Under the pieces are notes generated by a model. It was not told the origin of the DNA, ran no database searches, and saw nothing but the letters and a program-made list of their open reading frames with translations. The position numbers and the translations under genes were made by a program. This document shows positions 14,639 through 22,451 of a stretch of DNA of 64,000 nucleotides, one piece after another. This stretch comes from Alteraquisediminimonas sediminicola. Lineage in GTDB: Bacteria; Pseudomonadota; Alphaproteobacteria; Sphingomonadales; Sphingomonadaceae. Positions within the stretch are counted from its first letter, which is position 1, and each line of letters starts with the position of its first letter. The stretch spans positions 558,001 to 622,000 of the forward strand of contig NZ_JAHXZS010000001.1 in assembly GCF_019740335.1 (NCBI RefSeq), given 5' to 3'.

Positions 14639-16126
14639 TCACTCCTTGGTCTCTTTCGCCTTCATCTCCGCCGCTTTTTTCGCGGCCCGCTTCACGCGCT
14701 TCTTGGCCGTGTCTTCCACCCGTTTTTCGGCCCTATGTGCCTCCTGTTCCTGCGGAGTCCGGATAATCCGAGGCCTGCCCCCCTTAGATTTCGGTGGCAC
14801 CGCGATATCCAGAGGAATCTGGGTCATAGTTGCCGTCACGTGCGGTAACCCGTCGAAGTAATCCTTTAGATATTCCGCCTGCCAGCGGTCAAAAACCCAG
14901 AGGAAAACAGTGTTTCCGTTCGCTGGATCACGCACACTGGTCCTTGTAACAAATTGGAGGATCGTCTCTTGCTCAACGCTTCGTGTCCAATTTTCCGAGG
15001 ATATCCCGAGTGCCTTCATGAATTGGAGCATGTTATTAGAAGGCTTTGCTGAGTATATCATCGCAGCATGGCTGAATCTCGAAAAATCGTTTGTTCCTGC
15101 TTGCTTAGGACGCAGGTAATCATTCTCAGGAAGCGCTAGAAGTTTCTTAATAGACTTTTTGCCATCATCAGATTTGTCATTTGCCGACCATATCGATTTT
15201 TCCTCAGGCAATTGGGCTCTGAGGACCGATGCGATTTGGTAGAGGATTTCCACCCCTCCATTCCCCTTGATAAAACTGGCGGAAATCGGGCGTTCCTTCG
15301 AGAAGTAGTTGATCACAACATCCCGGTGGTTGAAATGTCTGGCCTGAGCAGGATGAGAAATTGGCACCCACTCGACGCTGTCACCATCAAATAATCTAAC
15401 TAACTCACAGCCGATGTTTTCCCGAAATTGGTTTCCTAGCATTTCCACTCGATCAAAAGCTTTCAACTGCCGCATCGAAAAGACGCTTGCCCACGCCCAT
15501 TTCACCTTTCGACACTCCATGTCCGACCAAGACTGTAGATTGCACCGCACAGAACGGACCGCACTCGGCCTGCTGGCTTCTAGCACCCGGAAGTGGAACT
15601 GACTTAAGTGTGAATGCGAATAGTCGTCCTTTATGTCTGCCACCGATATCTTCTCACCTTCCATAGTGACAGTTATTTCCGACCATCCATCTGCAAGCGG
15701 CTGAATGTGATAATATTTTGAAAAGAAACTGACATCCAAGTGCGTATTCTTCTCTTCGAAATCTAGAAATGTAGGAACTTCATCGACCACAATCTGCCAG
15801 CCCGCAAACGCGGAGAAATCGGATCGTAGCATTGCTGCATGGGTTGCAATCACAATGACATGGTCATTGAGCGCATAATCGACTGGAACCGCCTCGATCT
15901 GCCTTACGACATTGCGAGATCGCCCCTCGATATTACCGTTGATTTGGTGGATTGTCGGACTGGTCCCGAGACGTTGGGCCGCATCCCGGATGTCGCGTTC
16001 CAGTTCATCGAAGCTATTGGTTCTCTCAGTAAAGAACAACACCTTGCACTTACTTCTATTAATTCTCTCTATGGATCGGTAGGTTTTTCCTGAACCGGCA
16101 GGTGACTCATCAACGTATACTTTCAC
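14639..16126 (-). CDS. P-loop helicase-like ATPase of the element
   Basis: This 495-residue protein starts with a Walker A loop (ESPAGSGKT, residues 7-15) and has ATHAAML near residue 94 and a Walker B QIVVDEVP (D115-E116). This order fits SF1/SF2 helicases. The conserved C-terminal motifs are weak, apart from a late segment LWVFDRWQAEYLKDYF. The C-terminal 60 residues are extremely basic (KRVEDTAKKRVKRAAKKAAEM), probably a DNA-binding tail. Together with the AEP primase this gives the block a replication module. The gene is AT-richer than the core genome. Its upstream region has three TGTCCG repeats and the 13-base motif shared with the primase leader. Confidence 0.7.
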   Translation of the reverse strand: MKVYVDESPAGSGKTYRSIERINRSKCKVLFFTERTNSFDELERDIRDAAQRLGTSPTIHQINGNIEGRSRNVVRQIEAVPVDYALNDHVIVIATHAAMLRSDFSAFAGWQIVVDEVPTFLDFEEKNTHLDVSFFSKYYHIQPLADGWSEITVTMEGEKISVADIKDDYSHSHLSQFHFRVLEASRPSAVRSVRCNLQSWSDMECRKVKWAWASVFSMRQLKAFDRVEMLGNQFRENIGCELVRLFDGDSVEWVPISHPAQARHFNHRDVVINYFSKERPISASFIKGNGGVEILYQIASVLRAQLPEEKSIWSANDKSDDGKKSIKKLLALPENDYLRPKQAGTNDFSRFSHAAMIYSAKPSNNMLQFMKALGISSENWTRSVEQETILQFVTRTSVRDPANGNTVFLWVFDRWQAEYLKDYFDGLPHVTATMTQIPLDIAVPPKSKGGRPRIIRTPQEQEAHRAEKRVEDTAKKRVKRAAKKAAEMKAKETKE

Positions 16127-16499
16127 AAAACACTCTTACTCTTTACAATAATTACTTATACAGTGCCTCACATTGTCCGTGCAATATTTAAATGTCCGCC
16201 CGACGTTCTATTTGTCCGAAAAAACTCTATAGTATACAGATGAGTTAATTTGGACGCGATATCGAGTTGTTCATAAATTGGGCTTATCCATCCTGACCTG
16301 CCGTCATTGCGAAGCAGGCGCTTGCGCCGGATGAGCAATGCAAAGGGCGGGAGAAACATATTAATACAATGGTTTATTTGAGCACGCGTGCTCAAATGAA
16401 GGCTTGTATTCAGATGGCTTCGACCTCTTAGCTGTCATTTGCAGGACTACAGTCACATCGGCTTAGCTCGTCGCGGCCTCGCTAACCCATTGAAACTGG

Positions 16500-16850
16500 C
16501 GTGCCCGCTGTCGAAGGCTCGACATCTGCGATATCTCGCCACCTCGGCGGTCGATTTGATGAAGTTGATGTGCTCGACATGAAGCAGGTGTTCGATTCAG
16601 ATTTATCTCCATATCTGTATCACCTCGACATCCAACCTGATCCAGTGATTAAGCGGCGCAGCCGCCACCCCGATTAGATCGGTGAGCGGACATGCGAGAT
16701 CAATCGCGCGACGGGCTTCCCCAAGATTGATTTTGGTGAACGATCCACCAGATTACGCCACCCCGGTCGTTCACGATGTCAAAGATCGCGGACACGATAT
16801 CATGCTGCGAGCCCGGTTCGCATTATTCGCGTGACGATCTGCTCGACCTG
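16500..16850 (-). pseudogene. Decayed copy of the gene at 17584-18183
   Basis: On the minus strand, fragments in shifting frames line up with the intact neighbour. IFDIVNDRGGVIWWIVHQNQ corresponds to IFDIVDKAVLDQHCRSVVIHQ. IDLACPLTDLIGVAAAPLNHWIRLD corresponds to SDLANLILACMTEAIPIRHFRF. A later HVEHINFI corresponds to HGEHIHLMNW. The order of the fragments is the same as in the intact gene. Stops and frameshifts break it. This suggests that an older copy of the same end-module once stood here. The identification is from sparse matches. Confidence 0.35.
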
Positions 16851-16928
16851 CCCCGAAAATCATTTTCGCGCCGGGGCGACTGTCAATCCTGACCTGATCC
16901 ACATGGGTAACCCTAAATGGAACACTGC

Positions 16929-16951
16929 ATGAGACGAGATTAGTGTCTCAT
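16929..16951 (+). promoter_or_regulatory. ATGAGAC inverted repeat upstream of the recombinase
   Basis: ATGAGAC (16929-16935) and GTCTCAT (16945-16951) are a perfect 7-base inverted repeat, and a third ATGAGAC occurs at 17005. A second small palindrome (GGACT/AGTCC, about 16981-16999) lies between. Resolvases usually bind such sites upstream of their own gene, both as operator and as the recombination (res) site. Confidence 0.45.
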
Positions 16952-17022
16952 ATGGGTATTTCTTGACATTTTGGGACTTTGTGGGAGTCCAGTCTTAGAA
17001 CCAAATGAGACAGGATCGACGA

Positions 17023-17577
17023 ATGGCCAAGACATTGGGCTACGCGCGCATTTCGACCGATGACGGTCAAGACATTACCAGCCAGAAGACCCGGCTCGAA
17101 GAACTCGGCGCGGTCGTCGTCTTCTGCGATGTCGGCAACGGATCATCCCTCAATGGTCGCGATCAACTCGAAGCAGCCCTTCGCTTGATCGAACCCGGGG
17201 ACGAGCTTCTCGCCCTTCACCCAGATCGTCTTGCCCGCGATACCGGCGATCTGCTCACCATCGCCAAACGGATCGTTGAGAAGAAGGCGGTCCTGCGCGT
17301 TCATGATCCCATGATCCGGTTCGATGGTTCCGATATCATGGGCGAGCTGATGCTGACCTTGTTCGGGATGATCGGCTCCGTCGAGAAACACTTCATCAAA
17401 GCACGACAGCGGCGCGGGATCGAAGCGGCCAAACTGAAAGATGTCTACAAGGGGCGACCCGCAACCATTGACCCCCATCAGATCAAGCAACTTCGCGCAA
17501 AAGGCATGAGGCCCACTGATATTGCACGAGAACTCAAGATTGGCAGGGCGTCAGTCTATCGCGCATTGGCCGCTTAA
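17023..17577 (+). CDS. Serine recombinase (resolvase family), right end
   Basis: The ATG at 17023 (MAKTLGYARIS) has AGGA 8 bases upstream and matches normal resolvase N-termini; ATG 17005 is the alternative. The 184 residues carry the catalytic serine in GYARIST, the arginine motif PDRLARD, the E-helix region (FIKARQRRGIEAAKLKDVYKGR) and a C-terminal helix-turn-helix (PTDIARELKIGRASVYRAL). The helix-turn-helix is almost the same as in the left recombinase (3406-3948), while the catalytic halves differ widely. It points outward to the right repeat. Likely role: resolving or inverting the element at sites near its ends. Confidence 0.95.
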   Translation: MAKTLGYARISTDDGQDITSQKTRLEELGAVVVFCDVGNGSSLNGRDQLEAALRLIEPGDELLALHPDRLARDTGDLLTIAKRIVEKKAVLRVHDPMIRFDGSDIMGELMLTLFGMIGSVEKHFIKARQRRGIEAAKLKDVYKGRPATIDPHQIKQLRAKGMRPTDIARELKIGRASVYRALAA

Positions 17578-17583
17578 CAGCCA

Positions 17584-18183
17584 TCAACGGTGGTATCTGA
17601 TATGGAGCTTGCCGTTGAGCTTCGGTCGATCTTCGGCCTCGATCTTATGCACGATATCAGGGGCAGATAGCCGAGGGTGCGTCACCCAGTTCATCAGGTG
17701 AATGTGCTCGCCATGCTTCCAGTGGTTATCGTGCGGATCAGTATCTCGCTGGTCGAAATAGAACAGGTGCCATTCATCGAGATTTTTGACAGAGGTGAAT
17801 AGGTGTCCGTTTAACAAGCGCCGCTGCTCAAATGTCTGATCGACCTTGTTCGCGAGCTTCTGTGCCTTCTTGGAAAATGGTCCCACACCATTATCAGTGA
17901 AAGCTTCGAAATCAGAATCCGTAAGCGCAAGGTGCTCAGGATGATGATGCTTGTGGAACCGGAAATGGCGGATGGGAATTGCTTCCGTCATGCAGGCCAA
18001 GATCAGGTTGGCTAAATCCGATTGATGGATCACCACCGACCGACAGTGCTGATCCAACACAGCCTTGTCCACGATATCGAAGATCGTGAGCAGTGAACCG
18101 GATGTCGAATGGTCGTTATCAGCCATACTCGGACGGTAGGTGGCCAGATCGATCCGGACAAGATCGTTACGCCGACGATCCAC
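17584..18183 (-). CDS. Unknown protein next to the right recombinase
   Basis: The GTG at 18183 has GGAAGG about 10 bases upstream; ATG 18126 (MADNDHSTSG) is the other option. The 199-residue protein is His/Asp/Trp-rich at the C-terminus (EWHLFYFDQRDTDPHDNHWKHGEHIHLMNW). This suggests a metal-dependent enzyme or nuclease fold, though I recognise no family. It converges on the recombinase with 6 bases between the stops. A decayed relative lies at about 16500-16850. It shows no clear similarity to the 200-residue gene at the left end. Confidence 0.65.
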   Translation of the reverse strand: MDRRRNDLVRIDLATYRPSMADNDHSTSGSLLTIFDIVDKAVLDQHCRSVVIHQSDLANLILACMTEAIPIRHFRFHKHHHPEHLALTDSDFEAFTDNGVGPFSKKAQKLANKVDQTFEQRRLLNGHLFTSVKNLDEWHLFYFDQRDTDPHDNHWKHGEHIHLMNWVTHPRLSAPDIVHKIEAEDRPKLNGKLHIRYHR

Positions 18184-18205
18184 ATAAGCGCCTTCCAGTC
18201 ACATG

Positions 18206-18412
18206 ATGAAATCGTTGACGCCCTGCCGATCTGTGCGACGATCAACAAATGATCGACCAAGACGCTCCTGATATCGTTACCCCGGATGATACGGAATCAT
18301 CCGATGAGACCATCGCACACCGCTTAGAATGTCGAGAGGCGTCGGGGGATGGTGAGGGAAATGATCGACAAGATCATGGCCGGGATCGGACAGCTCCCTT
18401 CGCCCGCTCCAG
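18206..18412 (+). repeat. Right copy of the 207-bp inverted repeat (IR-R)
   Basis: This is the reverse complement of 2590-2796. Differences between the copies fall mainly in the inner part. In the two overlapping frames that stay open, many changes are silent or conservative (for example DEIVDALPICAT against YELIDGLPICAT). The outer edge ends with the tRNA-Gly-like sequence CCCTTCGCCCGCTCCAG. Confidence 0.9.
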
Positions 18413-18418
18413 TTTTCC
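18396..18418 (+). other. tRNA-Gly 3'-end fragment, attachment-site candidate B
   Basis: CCCTTCGCCCGCTCCAGTTTTCC. Its last 18 bases (18401-18418) recur exactly at 24081-24098 in the same orientation, 5,680 bases away. No tRNA body precedes it; instead it closes the 207-bp repeat. It is read as the right attachment site of the left element and the left site of the next segment. Confidence 0.65.
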
Positions 18419-18672
18419 AAGGGTTTCGGCGAAACCCTGTTCCCAAAAATCGATAAATATACCATGTTCGGATCGTGTTCGGATTTTCCGGAAAATCCAC
18501 GGATTTCCAGAATCCCATTTCCGCTAGTTTCTCCATGACCTAACGACTGTGCTGACAAATCAGCATCATGAGTCATTAAGCCACTGTCAGCAAAATCGTT
18601 AAGGCTTGAGAGCCGCCTGCCCCACCCATTTGAACGGTGACCGAATGCGAACACGCCGGGCCAGGACGCGGG
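18419..18672. other. 254-bp gap between attachment site B and the secretin-like gene
   Basis: An AGGGTTTC/GAAACCCT hairpin (about 18420-18440) follows the attachment site. The rest shows no intact gene. Confidence 0.4.
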
Positions 18673-20268
18673 TCATTCCGGATGCGTGTGCAATATCACC
18701 CCTGCCCGTGCCAAATAGGCAGTGTCATGCATACGGGCGGGGTTTTCCAACTGGTATGAAATGGTCCGCCTATCCGGTATAAACCTTTCAAAATGGGCAC
18801 TCCGGTCCTTGCTATCGAGTTGTTCCAGCAATTCCTCTTTCATGTTTTCGAAATTTGCCCGCTCGCGATCATCTACATGAGGCAATTTTTCACTTCCCTG
18901 CGGGCGCAGGGTCAGCATGATAATGATGCTGGTCTTAGTCTTTGTTTTTGTCTGTGATTTGAAAAGCTTGCCAACCATAGGAATTGCACTGACAACCGGT
19001 GTCCGGCTCGAGGCCCGCTCGTTGACCCCTTGCATGCCGCTGCTGAGCAGGATTGTTTCGCCGAACTTCATTAACGCAACGACATCGGTTGTCGTCTTGG
19101 CAGTTTGCACCGATTGCCGGAAGCTGCCCACGGAGGAGCCGCCAAGAAAGTCTTCCAGGCTAGCTGAAACGTCCAGACGGACGGTGTGGTCTGGCGCAAA
19201 AGTCGGCTTAACCTGTAGCATCAACCCGACATCCTTGGTGGCCATCGCACTGTTGAGCTGGCCATCGGTTGCATAAGTCAGGGAATCGCCCAGCGTCACT
19301 TTCGATGTTTCACCATCATAAATCAGCAGCGCCTGCTGGGTCTGCACGGTTGACCAGCCATCCTGTGCATTGGCAATGTTGAGTGAATAGGTGACCGAGG
19401 GGATCGATGCTGTCAGTTCGTGCGTAATATCAAGCTTGTTGCTGGATAGCATGCCGGTGGCCTGATCGCGCGACGAAGCCCAGCGCGCGTTGATCAGGCT
19501 GCCGCCCAACTGAAGCGTCAGCGCGTCGAGCAGGTTTATCCCGCTCATCGATGTTTCCATCTCATCCTTGCGCAGGATGATGATGTCGACCATTCCTGCT
19601 TTGCTCGCTATTTCAGGCTCGGCTGGCACGGGTTCCGATGCAGCCGGCTCCTGATGATCGGCGGCAGGACGAAATGCGCTGGTAACCATCGGCACCGATC
19701 CATTGTGCGTCATGGCAAGCTGTCGGGCATAATGCTCAGCCTGTCCCCGATCACCCGCTTTCGCCAATATCGCAGCCCCCGTTATAAAGTCGTCCTCCGA
19801 GGCCGGTGTCCGCAATTTCACGGCACCGGCGTAAGCCGTTGCCGCCAGTGCCAGATCGCCGGAAATATAGGCAGATCGGGCCAATCCGTAAAATATAACA
19901 GGCTCATCTGGTTTGATGAGTGCGGCTTCGATAAAATGACGCTGCGCCGCCTGTGCATCCCTATCTTCCAGCGCCATGAGGGCAAGCTGCACATGTGCAG
20001 GCCAGAAGGCAGCATCGCTCTTAAGCGCCATGAGATAGCCTGTCCGCGCCATTTCCCGTCGCTCGGTGCCTGGAACTGAACTGATTTCGTAAGACAGGCC
20101 CGCCAGAAAATTCAGGCGGGGATCAAGCGGTGTGCGCTTGAGAGCAAGGTTAAGCGTTGACAGATCGGCGTCATGATTTTCAGGCGTTGCCGCCTGCGCT
20201 GGGGCGATGAGCATGCACAGCGAGGTTAGTAACAAAATCCGGCAATGTGCGCGCATCGCAAATCTCAC
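18673..20268 (-). CDS. Exported TPR protein with a secretin-like C-terminal domain
   Basis: The 531 residues start with a signal peptide (HCRILLLTSLCMLIAPAQA). TPR-like repeats follow to about residue 190 (for example WPAHVQLALMALEDRDAQAAQRHFIEAAL). The C-terminal 250 residues carry the secretin (GspD/PilQ/BfpB) beta-barrel signature, including DVGLMLQVKPTF, ILLSSGMQGVNER, TPVVSAIPMVGKLF and SIIIMLTLRP. Secretins form outer-membrane pores for pili or type II secretion, but the N-domains and a companion ATPase are missing here. It faces two small secreted proteins across a shared promoter region, so it may export them. A residue tail after the secretin core (about 90 residues) is unassigned. 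Confidence 0.8.
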   Translation of the reverse strand: MRFAMRAHCRILLLTSLCMLIAPAQAATPENHDADLSTLNLALKRTPLDPRLNFLAGLSYEISSVPGTERREMARTGYLMALKSDAAFWPAHVQLALMALEDRDAQAAQRHFIEAALIKPDEPVIFYGLARSAYISGDLALAATAYAGAVKLRTPASEDDFITGAAILAKAGDRGQAEHYARQLAMTHNGSVPMVTSAFRPAADHQEPAASEPVPAEPEIASKAGMVDIIILRKDEMETSMSGINLLDALTLQLGGSLINARWASSRDQATGMLSSNKLDITHELTASIPSVTYSLNIANAQDGWSTVQTQQALLIYDGETSKVTLGDSLTYATDGQLNSAMATKDVGLMLQVKPTFAPDHTVRLDVSASLEDFLGGSSVGSFRQSVQTAKTTTDVVALMKFGETILLSSGMQGVNERASSRTPVVSAIPMVGKLFKSQTKTKTKTSIIIMLTLRPQGSEKLPHVDDRERANFENMKEELLEQLDSKDRSAHFERFIPDRRTISYQLENPARMHDTAYLARAGVILHTHPE

Positions 20269-20523
20269 AAATGATCATATATATGATAATTTTCTAATAC
20301 GCTCGCTCGTTGTGTCAATCTTAACAGCGGCCATATTGGTGCCGTTGCAACGCTTGATGATGCAGCTTTTTGCAGGATTCAGGGCGCTCCTGAATTATGA
20401 TTGCATTGACATGTTCCGATCGGGAGTAGTCTCGGAATGGGTGCTATTCACGTTGCGAATATATAAAAATAGATCATATATGATTTATTGCGGTCGATTG
20501 CCGCCGTTTAGTGGAAGGACAAG
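20269..20523. promoter_or_regulatory. Divergent promoter region with two palindromic sites
   Basis: This AT-rich 255-bp region separates the secretin-like gene and the secreted-protein operon. ATCATATATATGAT (20274-20287) lies just before the left gene and ATCATATATGAT (20473-20484) just before the right one. Both are perfect palindromes of the same type. They are good operator candidates for the response regulator encoded at 21753-22448. Confidence 0.55.
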
Positions 20524-21117
20524 ATGATGAACCGCCCAGCCATGACTGTTGCGATTGCGGCATTGATGACGAACGCCATGACCGCGGCCGCAGCAACTTT
20601 TGTCCCAACTCTTCCCGCGCCTATATGCGCCACCCTTTCCAGCGGGATGGCTAAAGTCACGACAACCTATGCCACGATCGAACTGCGAGAGTTCACTATA
20701 GGGAACGGTCCGTTTCAGATTTGGGTTCAGGCGAGAGGGCTCGGCTGTGCAAGCAATGCGGATACGAAAACCACATCCAGCTCCATCGCTACAAAAGGAG
20801 CTGGCCAGAAGTCCATCATGCCATATCCGGGATGCGGCAAAGCGGGCGGCACAGGTGGCGCATGGGGATACGCAACTGTCGATCGCGTTGGAACAATGGC
20901 ATCCGATGGCAGTAATAGCTATGTTGGAAGAGTGCCTCTTTTAATAAATAAAAGCACGTTGGGGACTACTGCAAGCACCACAAATCTCGATTACTACGTT
21001 AGCAATCATTATGACTACAAATTAGTTACAAATATAAATGGAGATTTTACTTCATTTTGTGCAGCCGAAGTAACCGGTAATTTTGGTAGCGGAGATTCCT
21101 CTAACTGGACTCGCTAA
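20524..21117 (+). CDS. Small secreted protein, paralogue of the next gene
   Basis: The start is ATGATG at 20524 after a GGAAGGAC site. The 197 residues open with a signal peptide ending near AMTAAAA. The mature part is Gly/Ser/Thr-rich with four cysteines, probably in disulphides. It shares a pattern with the next protein: SYVGRV, YDYKLV, then FTSFCAAEV near the end (against TVYIGRV, YDFKLVY, FTAACTAKV). The family is not recognised. A pilin-like or surface-exposed role is plausible given the secretin-like gene next door, but there is no direct sequence proof. Confidence 0.7.
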   Translation: MMNRPAMTVAIAALMTNAMTAAAATFVPTLPAPICATLSSGMAKVTTTYATIELREFTIGNGPFQIWVQARGLGCASNADTKTTSSSIATKGAGQKSIMPYPGCGKAGGTGGAWGYATVDRVGTMASDGSNSYVGRVPLLINKSTLGTTASTTNLDYYVSNHYDYKLVTNINGDFTSFCAAEVTGNFGSGDSSNWTR

Positions 21118-21146
21118 CCCTAAATTCTACATTTATTCCGAAAGAC

Positions 21147-21683
21147 ATGAACATGAACAAAAAAGTTGCTGCTGCCGCCGCCCTTGTCTGCGCTCTGCAA
21201 TCCGCCGCTGCGGTTGCCGCTGACGCTGCGGTTTGCGCAAATGTGGGATCGGGCCAATCCAGCGTCGCACTCCGCCCGTCGACATTCACGCTGTCCGCCC
21301 AGATTATGTATCAGGAAAGCGTATCGCTTATGGTCTTTCCGATAAACGGCAGTTGTTTCGGCCAGGCCATCGGATTCAAAAGCACGCGGGGCGCTTCCTC
21401 GATTATCTATGCCACCATGGGTGTGTGCGGCACTAATTACATTCCCAGCCAGTTGTCGCTCAACGCGACGCAGGGGGGCGACCCAAATGGAACAAGGCTT
21501 TACCCCGGATCGGTGCAGGCCGATGGTTCGACGGTATATATCGGCCGCGTATTCGTGACATCGCCCACGCCGATGACGGCTTACGATTTCAAGCTGGTTT
21601 ACAAGGCGCCGTACAATTTCACAGCCGCGTGCACAGCCAAAGTCGATGCCACCGGCGTTTCGACCTTGTGGAACGGCAAATAG
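21147..21683 (+). CDS. Small secreted protein, paralogue of the previous gene
   Basis: These 178 residues have a clear signal peptide (KKVAAAAALVCALQSAAAVAADA). The mature protein has four or five cysteines and the same closing motifs as its neighbour (YIGRVF, YDFKLVY, FTAACTAKV). The gene starts 30 bases after the previous stop, so the two form one operon. The level of divergence indicates an old duplication. The likely location is periplasm, outer membrane or outside the cell. Function unknown. Confidence 0.7.
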   Translation: MNMNKKVAAAAALVCALQSAAAVAADAAVCANVGSGQSSVALRPSTFTLSAQIMYQESVSLMVFPINGSCFGQAIGFKSTRGASSIIYATMGVCGTNYIPSQLSLNATQGGDPNGTRLYPGSVQADGSTVYIGRVFVTSPTPMTAYDFKLVYKAPYNFTAACTAKVDATGVSTLWNGK

Positions 21684-21752
21684 CACAAACCCGCTGGCCT
21701 TGCCCGCACACTTGATGCAAAGGATCAGCCTTTGATCGATAGGGGGTATCGG

Positions 21753-22448
21753 GTGGGCGAAGTGTTTCCGGCCTCGGTCTGTGTGGTCGATGACGACGTG
21801 GATTTTGTGTCGTTCCTGACACGTTATCTGGAGGCGCGCGGATGCCGGGTGATGGCGTTCGCTTCGGCAGAGGCGTTTTTGAGCGCCCCCGCCGCGCTCT
21901 CCGCCGGGTTCTTTCTGATCGATCTGACACTGCCCGGCGCAGACGGGGTGGATCTGATCGGCATGATCCGCGCGCACAGCCACGCGGGCATCATTGTCAT
22001 CAGCGGGCGCATGGGGCCGGATGCCTTTTCCAGTGCGCTGGCTGCTGGCGCGGACATGTTCATCAACAAGCCGGTCCGTTTCGATCAGGTTTATCAGGCG
22101 GTCGTTTCTGTCACGCGGCGACTGGGGCCGCAGCCGGTTTCTCGCGGGCAATGGGCATTCAACATTCGTAGCGGCTGCCTTGTTTCACCTTCCGGCAATG
22201 AGGCGGCGCTGACGGGAACCGAACAAAAGCTATTCGCCCGCCTGCTGCTGGAAGGCGGGGAAGCGGTTTCGCGCCAGTCGTTGGCTGAAGCAGCAGACAT
22301 TGTGCCCAGCAAGGATGACCGGAACCTTGACGCTGCAATGTTCCGCATGCGCCGCCGGATCGAACAGCAAACCCGCGAACCAGCCCCGATAAAAACCATT
22401 CACGGTAGCGGCTATGCCACTATCGACGTGACGAGCGACGCAGGATAG
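21753..22448 (+). CDS. OmpR-type response regulator
   Basis: The receiver domain has the acidic pair in CVVDDDVDF, the phospho-acceptor Asp in FFLIDLTLPGADG, and the Lys in INKPVRF. The C-terminal winged helix (LTGTEQKLFARLLLEGGEAVSRQSL, then TIHGSGY) binds DNA. GTG at 21753 with AGGGGG upstream is my preferred start; TTG 21732 is possible. It is followed 3 bases later by its sensor kinase. The palindromes at 20274 and 20473 are likely targets, so the pair probably controls the secretin-like and secreted-protein genes. Confidence 0.9.
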   Translation: MGEVFPASVCVVDDDVDFVSFLTRYLEARGCRVMAFASAEAFLSAPAALSAGFFLIDLTLPGADGVDLIGMIRAHSHAGIIVISGRMGPDAFSSALAAGADMFINKPVRFDQVYQAVVSVTRRLGPQPVSRGQWAFNIRSGCLVSPSGNEAALTGTEQKLFARLLLEGGEAVSRQSLAEAADIVPSKDDRNLDAAMFRMRRRIEQQTREPAPIKTIHGSGYATIDVTSDAG

Positions 22449-22451
22449 CAT

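Larger units (their letters stand above)
16127..17022. other. 896-bp region without an intact gene
   Basis: Right behind the helicase start lie three TGTCCG direct repeats (about 16170-16215) and the shared motif TGGACGCGATATC (16251-16263), which are regulatory candidates. From about 16490 to 16850 the minus strand carries degraded coding sequence related to the gene at 17584. Just before the recombinase is the ATGAGAC inverted repeat. The minus-strand frame at 16168-16395 has no convincing features and is left out. Confidence 0.5.

Noticed and set aside
16168-16395. 75-codon minus-strand frame upstream of the helicase
   Set aside because: No ribosome site, composition unlike neighbours, and it covers the repeat-rich helicase leader.
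18249-18527. 92-codon frame across the right inverted repeat
   Set aside because: It reads through the tRNA-Gly-like end and a hairpin. Only the part inside the repeat is shared with the left copy, so it is reported as a substitution-pattern finding rather than as a gene.
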